Below, piece after piece: positions 17,473 to 25,989 of a DNA stretch of 48,903 nucleotides. Numbering within the stretch: the stretch's first letter is position 1; each line of letters begins with the position of its first letter. Source of the DNA: UBA3495 sp964629875 (GTDB taxonomy: Bacteria > Chloroflexota > Dehalococcoidia > Lucifugimonadales > UBA3495); the NCBI GenBank assembly GCA_964629875.1, contig CAZVRK010000015.1, forward strand, positions 1 through 48,903, written 5' to 3'. The notes under the pieces are model-generated. The model saw only the letters and a program-made list of their open reading frames with translations, was not told where the DNA came from and did not search any database. The position numbers and the translations under genes were made by a program.

Positions 17473-17936
17473 TGGATTGGATAGAAAAAATAAAGACTCT
17501 ACTACCTGAATTCGCCCAAATTCGCCAGGAACGGGAAACACATATACGGGAAGAAGTTCAACAAACAAACGAAGATCGCACTACCATTAGCAAAGTGGTA
17601 TCTGAACTGCAGATATCAGAGATGTTACAGGGCGTAAACACCTTAGTGTTAGACGGTCAGGGAACAATATCCACTGAATTGTCTTGGGAAACTCTAAACG
17701 AGGACACCGATTACGCAGTGGAAGATGAAGGTGCTGGGCCAGATTATATAAGCGTTATACTGTCTTGGGATGAGCCAACCGAAGGCGACCAAGAGAGAGA
17801 GATCGCCGTAGATGTTGGAATGACCATGAATGGTATTTACCTACAGGTAAATGAAATAGACATAAGATCTGACCGCTCGGCAGTTGAAACTGCTTTGTTA
17901 GAAGCAATAAAAGAAGAGCTAAGGCTGATAATATAG
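17472..17936 (+). CDS. Hypothetical acidic protein with N-terminal helix
   Basis: A 154-residue protein of unknown function starting at an ATG that shares its A with the previous stop codon. Residues about 3-50 are strongly helical and charged and could form a coiled coil. The rest looks like an alpha/beta domain with DYISVILSWDEP and GIYLQVNEIDI strands, ending in a helix. It is acidic overall, with no signal peptide or membrane helix. Tight coupling to the preceding unknown gene suggests that the two proteins work together. Confidence 0.68.
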   Translation: MDWIEKIKTLLPEFAQIRQERETHIREEVQQTNEDRTTISKVVSELQISEMLQGVNTLVLDGQGTISTELSWETLNEDTDYAVEDEGAGPDYISVILSWDEPTEGDQEREIAVDVGMTMNGIYLQVNEIDIRSDRSAVETALLEAIKEELRLII

Positions 17937-18013
17937 TTGGACCAAGATACTGGGCATGCAATATTCTTGTCAACAGGAATTCAAGGTCTAACCATTAACT
18001 ATCAGAAAGGCGT

Positions 18014-18700
18014 ATGAACATTACTCATTCAAATGCAGAACCATCTAAACTGAAGCCATGCGTACTAAGTGACTTTGACGACACAGCGGCACACCAAAAC
18101 GTGGCTGAATTACTATTGAACAAATTCGGAGACCCCACATGGACAACCATTCGAGATAATTTCCGAAAGGGAAATCTCACACTGAAGGACTACCAGGAAA
18201 TAGTGTTTCGCAATATCACCACCGATATACCCACCATGCAAAAGCATGTACAGGAAAATGCCAGCTTGCGGCCTCATTTCGGAGAACTGGCTGAATACTG
18301 CTGCGTTAATGATTATCCTATGGCAATAGTCAGCCAAGGTCTAGACTTTTACATTCAAGCATTGCTGGACTGTGAAGGATACGGTTCTATTCCTGTATTC
18401 GCAGTCAATACAAGTATTAATGGAGACGCAATAGCATACCAATATGATTACGTACGACTTGGCAAAGAATCTCTCGGAAATTCAAAGGGACTTATTGTAA
18501 ATGAGTACCAAAAGAAAGGGCACATAGTGTATTACATCGGCGACGGGAGATCCGATTTTGAGGCGGCAGTCGAAGCCGATATAGTTTTCGCACATAGCGT
18601 GCTAGCCGAAGAATGTGAGCAGCAAAACATACCCTTTATTCCATTTACTGATTTTGGTGATGTACTGACAGCATTGAGATCAGTACAAGACAAAACATGA
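18014..18700 (+). CDS. HAD-superfamily phosphatase, MtnX/SerB-like
   Basis: A 228-residue HAD hydrolase. Motif I is LSDFDDTAA, with nucleophile Asp20 and acid/base Asp22. A helical cap follows (about 30-85), motif II is IVSQGLD, and motif IV is YYIGDGRSDFEAA. The cap type and length match the phosphoserine phosphatase/MtnX branch, which acts on small phosphorylated metabolites such as methionine-salvage intermediates. No other salvage genes are nearby, so the substrate is open. It starts at ATG 18014 behind GAAAGGCGT and sits 39 nt before purB. Confidence 0.82.
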   Translation: MNITHSNAEPSKLKPCVLSDFDDTAAHQNVAELLLNKFGDPTWTTIRDNFRKGNLTLKDYQEIVFRNITTDIPTMQKHVQENASLRPHFGELAEYCCVNDYPMAIVSQGLDFYIQALLDCEGYGSIPVFAVNTSINGDAIAYQYDYVRLGKESLGNSKGLIVNEYQKKGHIVYYIGDGRSDFEAAVEADIVFAHSVLAEECEQQNIPFIPFTDFGDVLTALRSVQDKT

Positions 18701-18739
18701 AATCCAACCATATGCCAATTAGAAATAGGAGAGAGCGTT

Positions 18740-20035
18740 TTGATTGACAGGTATTCCAGGCCAGCCATGAAACAAGTCTGGTCTGACGAGAATAAATATC
18801 AAAAATGGCTAGATGTAGAACTAGCCGTTTCAGAGGCTTGGGCTGAGGAAGGAGTTATCCCAGAATCTGACATGAAATTATTGCGAACTGCCACATACAA
18901 CCACGACCGTATGATGGAAATATTTGAGACTACTCGTCATGACGTTACAGCCTTTCTAACATCAATAACTGAAACTCTAGGACCGGAGGGTCGGTGGTTA
19001 CACCTGGGAATGACATCCAACGATATGTTAGACACAGCGCAGGCAATGCAGATGGTCCAAGCCGGCGAACTATTAATTGGCGAAGTGGATAAAGCAATAG
19101 AAGCTCTAGCTGAACAAGCGCTCAAGCATAAAGATACCTTAATGATGGGTAGAACGCACGGTGTTCACGCAGAACCTATCACTTTTGGACTCAAGATGGC
19201 TTTATGGTGGGAAGAGATGAAGCGCCAACGCGCCCGACTCGTTGACGCGTGTAATGGAATCAGGGTAGGGAAGATTTCAGGTGCGGTAGGAACTCATGCT
19301 ACCATCCCGCCAAGGGTAGAAGATAATGTTTGCAAGCACCTTAACCTACAGGTAGCCCCCGTATCCAACCAAATAATACAGCGAGACCGACATGCTCATT
19401 TCATGACGACTCTTGCCCTCATAGCAGCCTCACTTGAAAAGTTCGCAACAGAAATTCGAGGCCTCCAGAGAACCGAAATACATGAACTGGAAGAACCCTT
19501 CGGACATGGACAGACAGGTTCTTCCTCTATGCCGCATAAGAGAAATCCAGAATTAGCAGAACGCATATGTGGCCTGGCAAGGTTGATAAGAGGAAACAGC
19601 TTGACCGCTATGGAGAATGTTGCCTTATGGGGTGAGCGAGATATAAGCCACTCGTCGGCTGAGCGAATAATATTGCCAGATTCTTGTTTGGCACTAGATT
19701 ATATTCTGAGCATTTTTACCGGTATTGTTAAAGACCTACGCGTCCTAGACAAACAAATGTGGGCTAACGTGGAGAGCAGCCGTGGGCTTATATTTAGTCA
19801 GCAAGTCCTGCTGTCTTTAATAGACAAAGGACTCTCAAGAGAAGATTCATACAAGATAGTTCAGAGAAACGCCATGAAAAGTTGGGACGAAGGAGAAGAT
19901 TTCCGTTCGCTATTAAAGAACGATACGGATGCACTAGCCAGCTTATCAATAGATGATATGGAAAAAATATTTGATTATGGTTACTATACAAAACACATCG
20001 ACGAAACGTTCGAAAGGATCGGATTGTCTAAGTAG
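18740..20035 (+). CDS. purB: Adenylosuccinate lyase
   Basis: PurB releases fumarate from SAICAR and from adenylosuccinate, so it acts twice in purine synthesis. The fumarase-superfamily signature GQTGSSSMPHKRNPELAE is at about 257-274. Also seen are TSNDMLDTAQ, RTHGVHAEP with the catalytic His, and QIIQRDRHAHFM. The 431-residue length is normal. The start is TTG 18740 with a good TAGGAGAG upstream. Its substrate SAICAR is made by the next gene, purC, 44 nt downstream. Confidence 0.97.
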   Translation: MIDRYSRPAMKQVWSDENKYQKWLDVELAVSEAWAEEGVIPESDMKLLRTATYNHDRMMEIFETTRHDVTAFLTSITETLGPEGRWLHLGMTSNDMLDTAQAMQMVQAGELLIGEVDKAIEALAEQALKHKDTLMMGRTHGVHAEPITFGLKMALWWEEMKRQRARLVDACNGIRVGKISGAVGTHATIPPRVEDNVCKHLNLQVAPVSNQIIQRDRHAHFMTTLALIAASLEKFATEIRGLQRTEIHELEEPFGHGQTGSSSMPHKRNPELAERICGLARLIRGNSLTAMENVALWGERDISHSSAERIILPDSCLALDYILSIFTGIVKDLRVLDKQMWANVESSRGLIFSQQVLLSLIDKGLSREDSYKIVQRNAMKSWDEGEDFRSLLKNDTDALASLSIDDMEKIFDYGYYTKHIDETFERIGLSK

Positions 20036-20079
20036 TAATTGCCAACACATTAGTCATAAATGAAAACAAGAGAAGGTTA

Positions 20080-20976
20080 ATGATTATAAACACCAATTTG
20101 CCGGATATCCTGCACAAAGGAAAGGTTAGGGATACCTATACCGTTGATGACGAGACTTTACTGATGATAGCTACTGATAGGATCTCAGCGTTCGACGTAG
20201 TATTGCCTACAGGTATTCCAAGAAAAGGCGAAGTGCTCAACCGGATATCTGCCTTCTGGTTTGAAAAAACAAAGAATATAGTACCTAACCATTTTCTCTG
20301 TTTAGCGGACTCTCCAGATCTTAAATCCAACTACGGGGATAATCCACTGCTGACTACATTACCATCAGAGATAGCTGGCCAAGCAATGATTGTACGAAAA
20401 GCCGAACGTATTGATATTGAATGCATAGTTCGGGGATATATTACAGGGCAAGCCTGGTTAGAATATCAGCGTAACGGTACAGTCTGGGGACTGTCTATGC
20501 CATCTGACATGCTAGAGGGCACACCATTTCCAGAACCCCTTTTCACACCGACAAATAAAGCCGAAGAAGGCCATGACGTGAACATTACCCAAGACCAAGT
20601 AGAAGATATAGTGGGAAAAGAACTTGCGAAAGAACTCGAAGTTTTGAGCAAGCAGGTATATTCTTTCGCTGACCAGCATGCTAGGCAGAGAGGGATTATA
20701 CTTGCAGACACAAAACTGGAATTCGGATTGCTTGACGGCAAACTAATCCTAATAGACGAGTTATTAACACCTGACTCTAGTAGATTTTGGAATGCAGAAG
20801 GATACGCTCCAGGAAAGTCTCAACCTAACTATGACAAGCAGTTTGTACGAGACTACCTATCGCATCAGGGCTGGAATCAAGAGCCACCGGCGCCAGAGCT
20901 ACCAGATGATGTAGTTGAGAAAACAACACAGCGTTACACGGAAGCATATAATCTGCTTACTGAAGAATCTATATAG
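20080..20976 (+). CDS. purC: SAICAR synthetase
   Basis: PurC condenses CAIR with aspartate. The nucleotide-binding start is HKGKVRDTYTV, followed by IATDRISAFDVVLPTGIPRKGEVLNRIS. SAICAR signature elements are ECIVRGYITGQAWLEY and, toward the end, LADTKLEFGLLDGKLILIDELLTPDSSRFW. Length is 298 residues. It starts at ATG 20080 behind AGAGAAGG. The purB-purC order places consecutive steps together. The purE and purK genes that supply its substrate are at the other end of the window. Confidence 0.97.
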   Translation: MIINTNLPDILHKGKVRDTYTVDDETLLMIATDRISAFDVVLPTGIPRKGEVLNRISAFWFEKTKNIVPNHFLCLADSPDLKSNYGDNPLLTTLPSEIAGQAMIVRKAERIDIECIVRGYITGQAWLEYQRNGTVWGLSMPSDMLEGTPFPEPLFTPTNKAEEGHDVNITQDQVEDIVGKELAKELEVLSKQVYSFADQHARQRGIILADTKLEFGLLDGKLILIDELLTPDSSRFWNAEGYAPGKSQPNYDKQFVRDYLSHQGWNQEPPAPELPDDVVEKTTQRYTEAYNLLTEESI

Positions 20977-21006
20977 ATAAGATCATAACTGAATAGGAGA
21001 TCCATA

Positions 21007-21675
21007 GTGCCATTATCAAAGCATCGTCGTCGTCGTGGACGAATACAACCCGGTAGTAGAAGCTCGGACGCCTCTTTATCGTTAAATCGACCTAAGCCAA
21101 AAGCAAACTGGTGGTATATATCAGCCTCGGCAATCATAGCTTTTCTTGTGATAGCCGGATTCGTGGTAGGCGGTGCATCTTTTGGTGCACGTGGTGGAGA
21201 TTCAGAGACCTACGTAAAAGGAATCGGTATAGAGCACGAAATAATGCCAACTAGGAGGCACATAAGCGAGGGCACAAAGGTAGAATATAACACTGTCCCG
21301 CCAACCTCTGGCGACCACTACGCAAGATGGGCAGAATGTGGATTCGAAGAATTTGAATTAGTTGATGAGCGGATAGTACATAACTTGGAGCACGGAAATA
21401 TCGTTATAAGCTACAACCTAGAAGATAGCGATCAAATTGATCAACTTCGAAAGGTCTTTGACGATATCGGCCCCTCCAAAATGTGGGGTGTTGCTCGTCC
21501 CTATAAACAGATACCATCTGGCACCATCGTTGCCGCTGCATGGGGCATATCAGACACTATGACAGTAATTGATAAGGAACGACTAGAACAGTTTTTTGAC
21601 ACTTACGCAGGCAACCTTGGACCAGAAAGGTTAGTCTGCACAGAAAGCGGCGTAATGGCGCCTCCAAATAGCTGA
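21007..21675 (+). CDS. DUF3105-family membrane-anchored protein
   Basis: A 222-residue protein with a basic N-terminus (HRRRRGR), one transmembrane helix at about 36-56 and an extracytoplasmic domain. The domain carries the DUF3105 hallmarks: NTVPPTSGDHYARW, then VHNLEHGNIVISY with a conserved His pair. Function of the family is unknown. The conserved His and Cys positions hint at metal or redox chemistry, which is inference. GTG 21007 lies behind AGGAGATC. It sits between purC and purS on the same strand, a place where purine genes would otherwise adjoin. Confidence 0.8.
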   Translation: MPLSKHRRRRGRIQPGSRSSDASLSLNRPKPKANWWYISASAIIAFLVIAGFVVGGASFGARGGDSETYVKGIGIEHEIMPTRRHISEGTKVEYNTVPPTSGDHYARWAECGFEEFELVDERIVHNLEHGNIVISYNLEDSDQIDQLRKVFDDIGPSKMWGVARPYKQIPSGTIVAAAWGISDTMTVIDKERLEQFFDTYAGNLGPERLVCTESGVMAPPNS

Positions 21676-21720
21676 CCCTATCACCTGATCAACATATCAT
21701 TAATACAGACGAGTTGCATT

Positions 21721-21978
21721 ATGTATTTAGCTAAGGTCCGAGTAACCTTAAAAAACATGGTTAATGATCCACAAGGTTTAACAGTTCTGGGAGCGTTAAG
21801 AAACCTAGGCTTTCAATCGGTTGAAGACGTCCGTGTTGGAAAATATATGGAGATAACGATCGACGAGTCCTCCCAAACAATAGCTGAAGAAAAAGTGAAT
21901 GACATGGCTGAAAAGCTTCTTTCAAATCCAGTCATAGAAGAATTCACTTATGCAATAGAAGAGCTATCCGCAGATTAG
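21721..21978 (+). CDS. purS: Phosphoribosylformylglycinamidine synthase subunit PurS
   Basis: PurS bridges the small PurL and PurQ subunits of FGAM synthase. The 85-residue product has the expected pattern: a YLAKVRVTLKNMVNDPQGLTVLGALRNLGF N-terminal strand-helix, a VRVGKYMEITID strand and a C-terminal NPVIEEFTYAIE strand. It starts at ATG 21721. Normally purQ and purL follow, but here the next gene is a beta-propeller, so the partner subunits must be encoded elsewhere. Confidence 0.93.
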   Translation: MYLAKVRVTLKNMVNDPQGLTVLGALRNLGFQSVEDVRVGKYMEITIDESSQTIAEEKVNDMAEKLLSNPVIEEFTYAIEELSAD

Positions 21979-22004
21979 GCTTAAAAACCTGAAAAGGAGT
22001 CCAT

Positions 22005-23003
22005 TTGTCTATGGCTTTTGAAGAGAGCACCTTTGTATATGTAGGAGCAGAGACTTATGGCTTATATCGCCTATCACCAGGTTCCAACTCCTGGGAAGAA
22101 CTAACTGCGGGACTACCTGATAAAGTTCAGGTCCACGGGCTCATTATTCATCCTGATAAACCTGAAACATTATTTGCTGGGACCCATGACGGTCCCTACA
22201 GAAGCGAAGACCATGGCAACACTTGGACACGGTTGAATTATCCTGTGGACGGACCAGGTGTATGGTCTTTCTTATTCAAACCTGGAGACCCCACAACCAT
22301 GTATCTCGGAACTGCTCCCGGACAAGTGCATAAAAGTACTGATAGTGGTGATACTTGGCATAAAACACCTGCAGTAATGGGATCCAATGAATGTGCCATG
22401 TCATTCCCGACTCGAGTTATTGCAATGACGGCAGATCCGAACGCACCGGATGAGATATACGCAGCATTGGAAGTTGCCGGAGTAATAAGAAGCCTAGATG
22501 GCGGAAATAGTTGGGAAGATATTACTGGATCACTCGCTCCTAGTGAAGACACCCTAGATTTACACGGCATCCACTGTACTGCAGCTTCACCACGTACTGT
22601 CTTTATAACTACTAGACAAGGCCCGTTTATAGGGCCTGACAGAGGCAGTGACTGGATACCCATAAATTTCGGGCAATTCTCGGAGATCACATACACTCGG
22701 GACCTTTGGTCAGACACACATATGCCTAATGTTCTTTATATATCAATTGGCGCAGCAGCTATAAGCGACAAAGGAGCTGTATTTAGGAGCCGTGACCTAT
22801 TCCGGTCCTTTGAAACGATCGGCAGTGGAATAAACTCTAATAGCACAATGATGGCTATTAGAAACGATCCTAGGGCACCTCATAATGTATTTTGCGTCGC
22901 CCGGGCAGGAGAAGCATTCGGCTCTCAGGATGATGGGAACACGTGGAAAGCGTATCCTCTCCCCAACAATGCCAAAGAGGTCAGGGCCCTAGCAGTAGGA
23001 TGA
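22005..23003 (+). CDS. Asp-box (BNR/sortilin-type) beta-propeller protein
   Basis: A 332-residue repeat protein. Asp-box motifs recur: RSEDHGNTW, KSTDSGDTW, RSLDGGNSW, GPDRGSDW and GSQDDGNTW, spaced about 45-60 residues apart. This is the pattern of sialidase/VPS10-like propellers. No signal peptide or catalytic sialidase residues are evident, so it is probably cytoplasmic or a binding scaffold. TTG 22005 follows AAGGAG at 5 nt, better than the in-frame ATG at 22011. Function is unknown. It is the last gene of the plus-strand purine run. Confidence 0.8.
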   Translation: MSMAFEESTFVYVGAETYGLYRLSPGSNSWEELTAGLPDKVQVHGLIIHPDKPETLFAGTHDGPYRSEDHGNTWTRLNYPVDGPGVWSFLFKPGDPTTMYLGTAPGQVHKSTDSGDTWHKTPAVMGSNECAMSFPTRVIAMTADPNAPDEIYAALEVAGVIRSLDGGNSWEDITGSLAPSEDTLDLHGIHCTAASPRTVFITTRQGPFIGPDRGSDWIPINFGQFSEITYTRDLWSDTHMPNVLYISIGAAAISDKGAVFRSRDLFRSFETIGSGINSNSTMMAIRNDPRAPHNVFCVARAGEAFGSQDDGNTWKAYPLPNNAKEVRALAVG

Positions 23004-23069
23004 TAGAAAACCAGTAAGATTATGCAGGGCCCCTGATTATACGAACAATCTTGTGATGCAAAACAATAG

Positions 23070-23651
23070 TTACAGATTGGCCTGTAAGAGCTCTATTATT
23101 TCCGTTACGGTAGCTTGTTGCCATTCTTCAGATTTAGCCCCAGTTCTATTACGTCGCTCTCGGCCAAAGTCTTGGTCTGTAATATCAGGATTCTCATCCC
23201 GTATCTGCTGTTCGATGAGTCTTTGCTCCTGAGCTGCCACTTCTGGACGCTCTATCCAGTGACATATGTATTCATGCTCACTGGTATAAAAAACCGCTAC
23301 TGGAATTGACATGTATTTTCCTTCTTTCAGAAACTCATTCATAATATCTTCATGTGAGTCCCGTGGGAATATTTTCATATCCCAGCCAGCAGTCTCTGAC
23401 ATTCTAGCCAAAACCGGCAGTCCCCTTACCACATCTCCACACCAGTCTTCACCAATAACCATCATTTTGGATGGTCCCTTTGGGTTAGCTGCAATATTTT
23501 TTAAAGTGGCTGACTCTTGATCATTAATCTGAAATTTATCATAGAATTCCTGGAATCTCGCTTTGTTAACATTTATTTGGTCGATGTAGTCTGAATATTC
23601 AAATCCTTCTGAATATCTCTGAGATGTAACAACTGTATTTTCACGTGCCAT
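23070..23651 (-). CDS. Thioredoxin-fold protein with single active-site cysteine
   Basis: A 193-residue cytoplasmic thioredoxin-like protein. The active-site region reads MMVIGEDWCGDVVRGLPVL (63-81), with Cys71 but Asp and Val where the second cysteine of CxxC would be. The cis-proline loop MSIPVAVFY is present. An N-terminal helical segment precedes the fold and a charged tail follows. Such EDWCGD proteins are common in Firmicutes and Chloroflexi and are annotated as thioredoxin family. With one cysteine, monothiol chemistry is likely. It starts at ATG 23651 behind AAGGAG. Confidence 0.83.
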   Translation of the reverse strand: MARENTVVTSQRYSEGFEYSDYIDQINVNKARFQEFYDKFQINDQESATLKNIAANPKGPSKMMVIGEDWCGDVVRGLPVLARMSETAGWDMKIFPRDSHEDIMNEFLKEGKYMSIPVAVFYTSEHEYICHWIERPEVAAQEQRLIEQQIRDENPDITDQDFGRERRNRTGAKSEEWQQATVTEIIELLQANL

Positions 23652-23723
23652 TTCAGTACTCCTTTAAACTAAAGCTGTAGGTAGTTTGCTGTTTTACCGA
23701 TCAACGATCGGTTATCCTATTTC

Positions 23724-23939
23724 TCAACCAGTATGCCCTTGAAATCCTATCTCCACTTTTCCGTCTGGATATACAATTATTGGGACAGAATCTCCATAAT
23801 CCAATGCTTCATCCAGTGTATCTTGACTTTGATCAACTCTCCGTTCTTCATACTGGACTCCCTCACGACGCCATGTATCCCTCAAAAGGTCACATGCAGG
23901 ACAAACTGTCAGTGTGTATACAATTGGTATATCCGCCAT
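23724..23939 (-). CDS. Glutaredoxin-like small protein (CPAC)
   Basis: A 71-residue thioredoxin-fold protein with VYTLTVCPACDLLRD, where CPAC is at 15-18, and a VPIIVYPDG cis-proline loop. It ends GFQGH, as glutaredoxin-like proteins often do. ATG 23939 is preceded by TTTGGAG. An in-frame ATG at 23957 would put the ribosome site inside the coding region. It lies 72 nt upstream of the monothiol thioredoxin-like gene on the same strand, so the two may form a thiol-redox pair. Confidence 0.82.
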   Translation of the reverse strand: MADIPIVYTLTVCPACDLLRDTWRREGVQYEERRVDQSQDTLDEALDYGDSVPIIVYPDGKVEIGFQGHTG

Positions 23940-24082
23940 TAATATCTCCAAACCCATTAGTTTCGGAGATTCTACATCCTATTTCCAGACGTGTCACCAT
24001 AGATGCTTTCTTGTATCCAATCAAGTGCCTAGATATAATATCGCTGGCTATACCGAATATACATAAGATACATGGAGGTAAG

Positions 24083-24412
24083 ATGATAGCCCTAGTCGTA
24101 ACAATCAATATCAAACCCGGGTTTAAAGATCAGTTTATGGCATCAATGATGGGAGACGCGCGAGGTTCAAATAACGACGAACCAGGTTGCCTAAGATTTG
24201 ATGTTCTTCAAGATAACGAAGACGAGAACCAGATCCATCTATATGAGATCTACCAGGATGACGCAGCCGTTGAAGCACACCGTAATGCTCCCCACTACGT
24301 TAAATGGAGAGAAGAATGTAAAGATTGGTTCGCTACTGAAAATGTACGCAGATTAGCAACACCAGTCTATCCACCGCCAGAGAAATGGGAAAAGCGTTCT
24401 CCGGTAGACTAG
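24083..24412 (+). CDS. Antibiotic biosynthesis monooxygenase (ABM)-domain protein
   Basis: A 109-residue ferredoxin-like barrel protein: IALVVTINIKPGFKDQFM first strand and helix, EPGCLRFDVLQD, then IHLYEIYQDDAAVEAHRNAPHYVKW, the classic ABM/YgiN pattern. Such proteins act as quinol monooxygenases or cofactor-free oxygenases, or have unknown roles. The frame is open upstream, but the ATG at 24083 with TGGAGG just before it and the start of homology fix the N-terminus. A strong hairpin terminator follows. Confidence 0.86.
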   Translation: MIALVVTINIKPGFKDQFMASMMGDARGSNNDEPGCLRFDVLQDNEDENQIHLYEIYQDDAAVEAHRNAPHYVKWREECKDWFATENVRRLATPVYPPPEKWEKRSPVD

Positions 24413-24427
24413 TCTAGGCATAAATAT

Positions 24428-24459
24428 AAAAAAGATGGGCTTTTCAGCCCATCTTTTTT
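24428..24459. terminator. Bidirectional intrinsic terminator
   Basis: A 14-bp perfect inverted repeat, AAAAAAGATGGGCT and its complement, around a TTTC loop. A/T runs flank the G+C core on both sides, so it works for the plus-strand ABM gene and for the convergent minus-strand aminotransferase gene. Confidence 0.92.
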
Positions 24460-24523
24460 ATGGTCACGTTAATAGAGCGAACTCATACTCTAGAATATAA
24501 ATGTACCTCTGAGTCAGTTCCGC

Positions 24524-25852
24524 TCAAATATTGCGCGACAAGACTTTTCTAAAAGTTTCACAAAACACTCTGACCTCCTCAGCCTTTGTCTCAGTTGACA
24601 AAGCACCCACTAGATTTGGAGCGACTAATATACCCTCATTCATCATTCCTAGGAACACCCGATCCCGCAGTTCAGTATCACAATTAGCTATATCACGATA
24701 GTTATGTATCTCATGGTCAACGAAATGGATTCCGAATAGAGATCCAATACCAGTAATTTGTGCTGGAACCTCGAGATCAATGCAGATGTCATGTATTTCG
24801 GAGCGTAATACTTGAGCGTGTATCTCTAAGTCTTGATAGACATCTGGGGTAAGGTTGTCCAGTGTGATAACGCCAGCCAACATAGAAATAGGATTTCCAT
24901 TAAACGTTCCTGCGTGAGTAACTCTAGGACCTAACCTAGGGTCATACAACTCCATGATATCCCTCCGGCCACCGAAAGCACCGACAGGAAAACCTCCACC
25001 GATTATCTTACCGAGAGCGGTCATATCTGGAGTTATACCATAATGAGCTTGGCATCCACCCGAAGAGACACGATAGCTAATAACTTCATCGAAAATTAAG
25101 ACTATCCCATGTTCTTGGGTGAAGCGACGTAGCATAGACAAAAATTCATGAGTCGCAGGAACCATGCCAACAGACCCCATGACTGGTTCTACAATTACAG
25201 CAGCAAGATCACTATGGTGAGTTTCTAAGATGTTCAATGCTACTTCTATATCATTGAAGGGTAATACGATCACTTGGTCTAATATTTCACTCGGTATACC
25301 TTCACTCGCTGCTAGCGGCTCCGGTGAGAGCGCGCTGCCTGCTTTTGAAACATTAACTCTTACACTCACCGATACAGTATCGTGGGTCCCATGGTATCCA
25401 CCTTCAACTTTTGCAATAGAAGTTCGGCCTGTAAAAGCTCGCGCCGCTCTAATGGTGTTCAGTGTTGCCTCGGTACCCGAATTAGTAAATCGAACTAAAT
25501 CAAGACTTGGTATGCGCTCACATAAACGTTGAGCTAATTCAACTTGATGAGTGTTTGGGGCATTGTACCCAACCCCATCGTCTAACTGTCCTCGCACACC
25601 GTCAATAACCGGCTGAAATCCATGTCCCAGTATCATGGTAGTCATAGTATTGATGAAATCTAGCCGATCACATCCATCAATATCCGTGACTATAGATCCT
25701 TTTGCGGAGTTAATGAAAATCGGGTATGGACTCCAATAGATAGAATTCCTACTATCTCCGCCGGGCAAATATTCACAAGAGTTATCCCAAACGGCTTTGC
25801 TCTTAGGTGTAAGTTCCAAGTATTTGGACAATTCATCATAAGTTGAGTTCAT
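24524..25852 (-). CDS. HemL-like class III aminotransferase (glutamate-1-semialdehyde aminomutase family)
   Basis: A 442-residue PLP enzyme of fold type I. Seen are NTMTTMILGHGFQPV, the phosphate-binding RFTNSGTEATLNTIRAARA, VEGGYHGTHD, the cofactor Asp in LIFDEVISYR, the PLP-lysine block TALGKIIGGGFPVGAFGG, and GTFNGNPISMLAG. These match the glutamate-1-semialdehyde aminomutase group, which also includes aminotransferases outside haem synthesis. No haem genes are nearby and the N-terminal part differs from typical HemL, so I leave the symbol blank. ATG 25852 is chosen; GTG 25861 is a close alternative. A promoter is visible upstream. Confidence 0.85.
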   Translation of the reverse strand: MNSTYDELSKYLELTPKSKAVWDNSCEYLPGGDSRNSIYWSPYPIFINSAKGSIVTDIDGCDRLDFINTMTTMILGHGFQPVIDGVRGQLDDGVGYNAPNTHQVELAQRLCERIPSLDLVRFTNSGTEATLNTIRAARAFTGRTSIAKVEGGYHGTHDTVSVSVRVNVSKAGSALSPEPLAASEGIPSEILDQVIVLPFNDIEVALNILETHHSDLAAVIVEPVMGSVGMVPATHEFLSMLRRFTQEHGIVLIFDEVISYRVSSGGCQAHYGITPDMTALGKIIGGGFPVGAFGGRRDIMELYDPRLGPRVTHAGTFNGNPISMLAGVITLDNLTPDVYQDLEIHAQVLRSEIHDICIDLEVPAQITGIGSLFGIHFVDHEIHNYRDIANCDTELRDRVFLGMMNEGILVAPNLVGALSTETKAEEVRVFCETFRKVLSRNI

Positions 25853-25883
25853 AATGTCCACGCCCGCATAATAAGTGGCCACG

Positions 25884-25912
25884 ATTATACTACCCGAATA
25901 CCCACATACTAA
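25884..25912 (-). promoter_or_regulatory. Probable promoter of the HemL-like gene
   Basis: On the minus strand TTAGTA (25912-25907) is followed by 17 nt and TATAAT (25889-25884). The predicted transcript would have a leader of about 25 nt. The -10 is perfect and the -35 is weak. Confidence 0.5.
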
Positions 25913-25965
25913 AGGGGCAGATAAGATAGGCACAATCGTAGCACCCCAAACCCATCTACCCCTTT
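25911..25965. repeat. Inverted repeat just upstream of the HemL-like promoter
   Basis: AAAGGGGCAGAT (25911-25922) and ATCTACCCCTTT (25954-25965) are complementary at 11 of 12 positions and 31 nt apart. Neither arm is followed by a T-run, so a protein-binding site or a structured 3' end of the min transcript is more likely than a standard terminator. Confidence 0.45.
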
Positions 25966-25989
25966 AAAGGCCATTTCATATTTACAGTT

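Noticed and set aside
23024..23034. CAGGGCCCCTG palindrome between convergent genes, considered as a terminator.
   Set aside because: The arms leave a one-base loop and no T-run follows. It cannot form a stable terminator hairpin.
23780..24082. Upstream extension of the monooxygenase-like protein, opposite the glutaredoxin-like gene.
   Set aside because: The extension lacks family similarity, while the ATG at 24083 has GGAGG upstream and starts the conserved strand.
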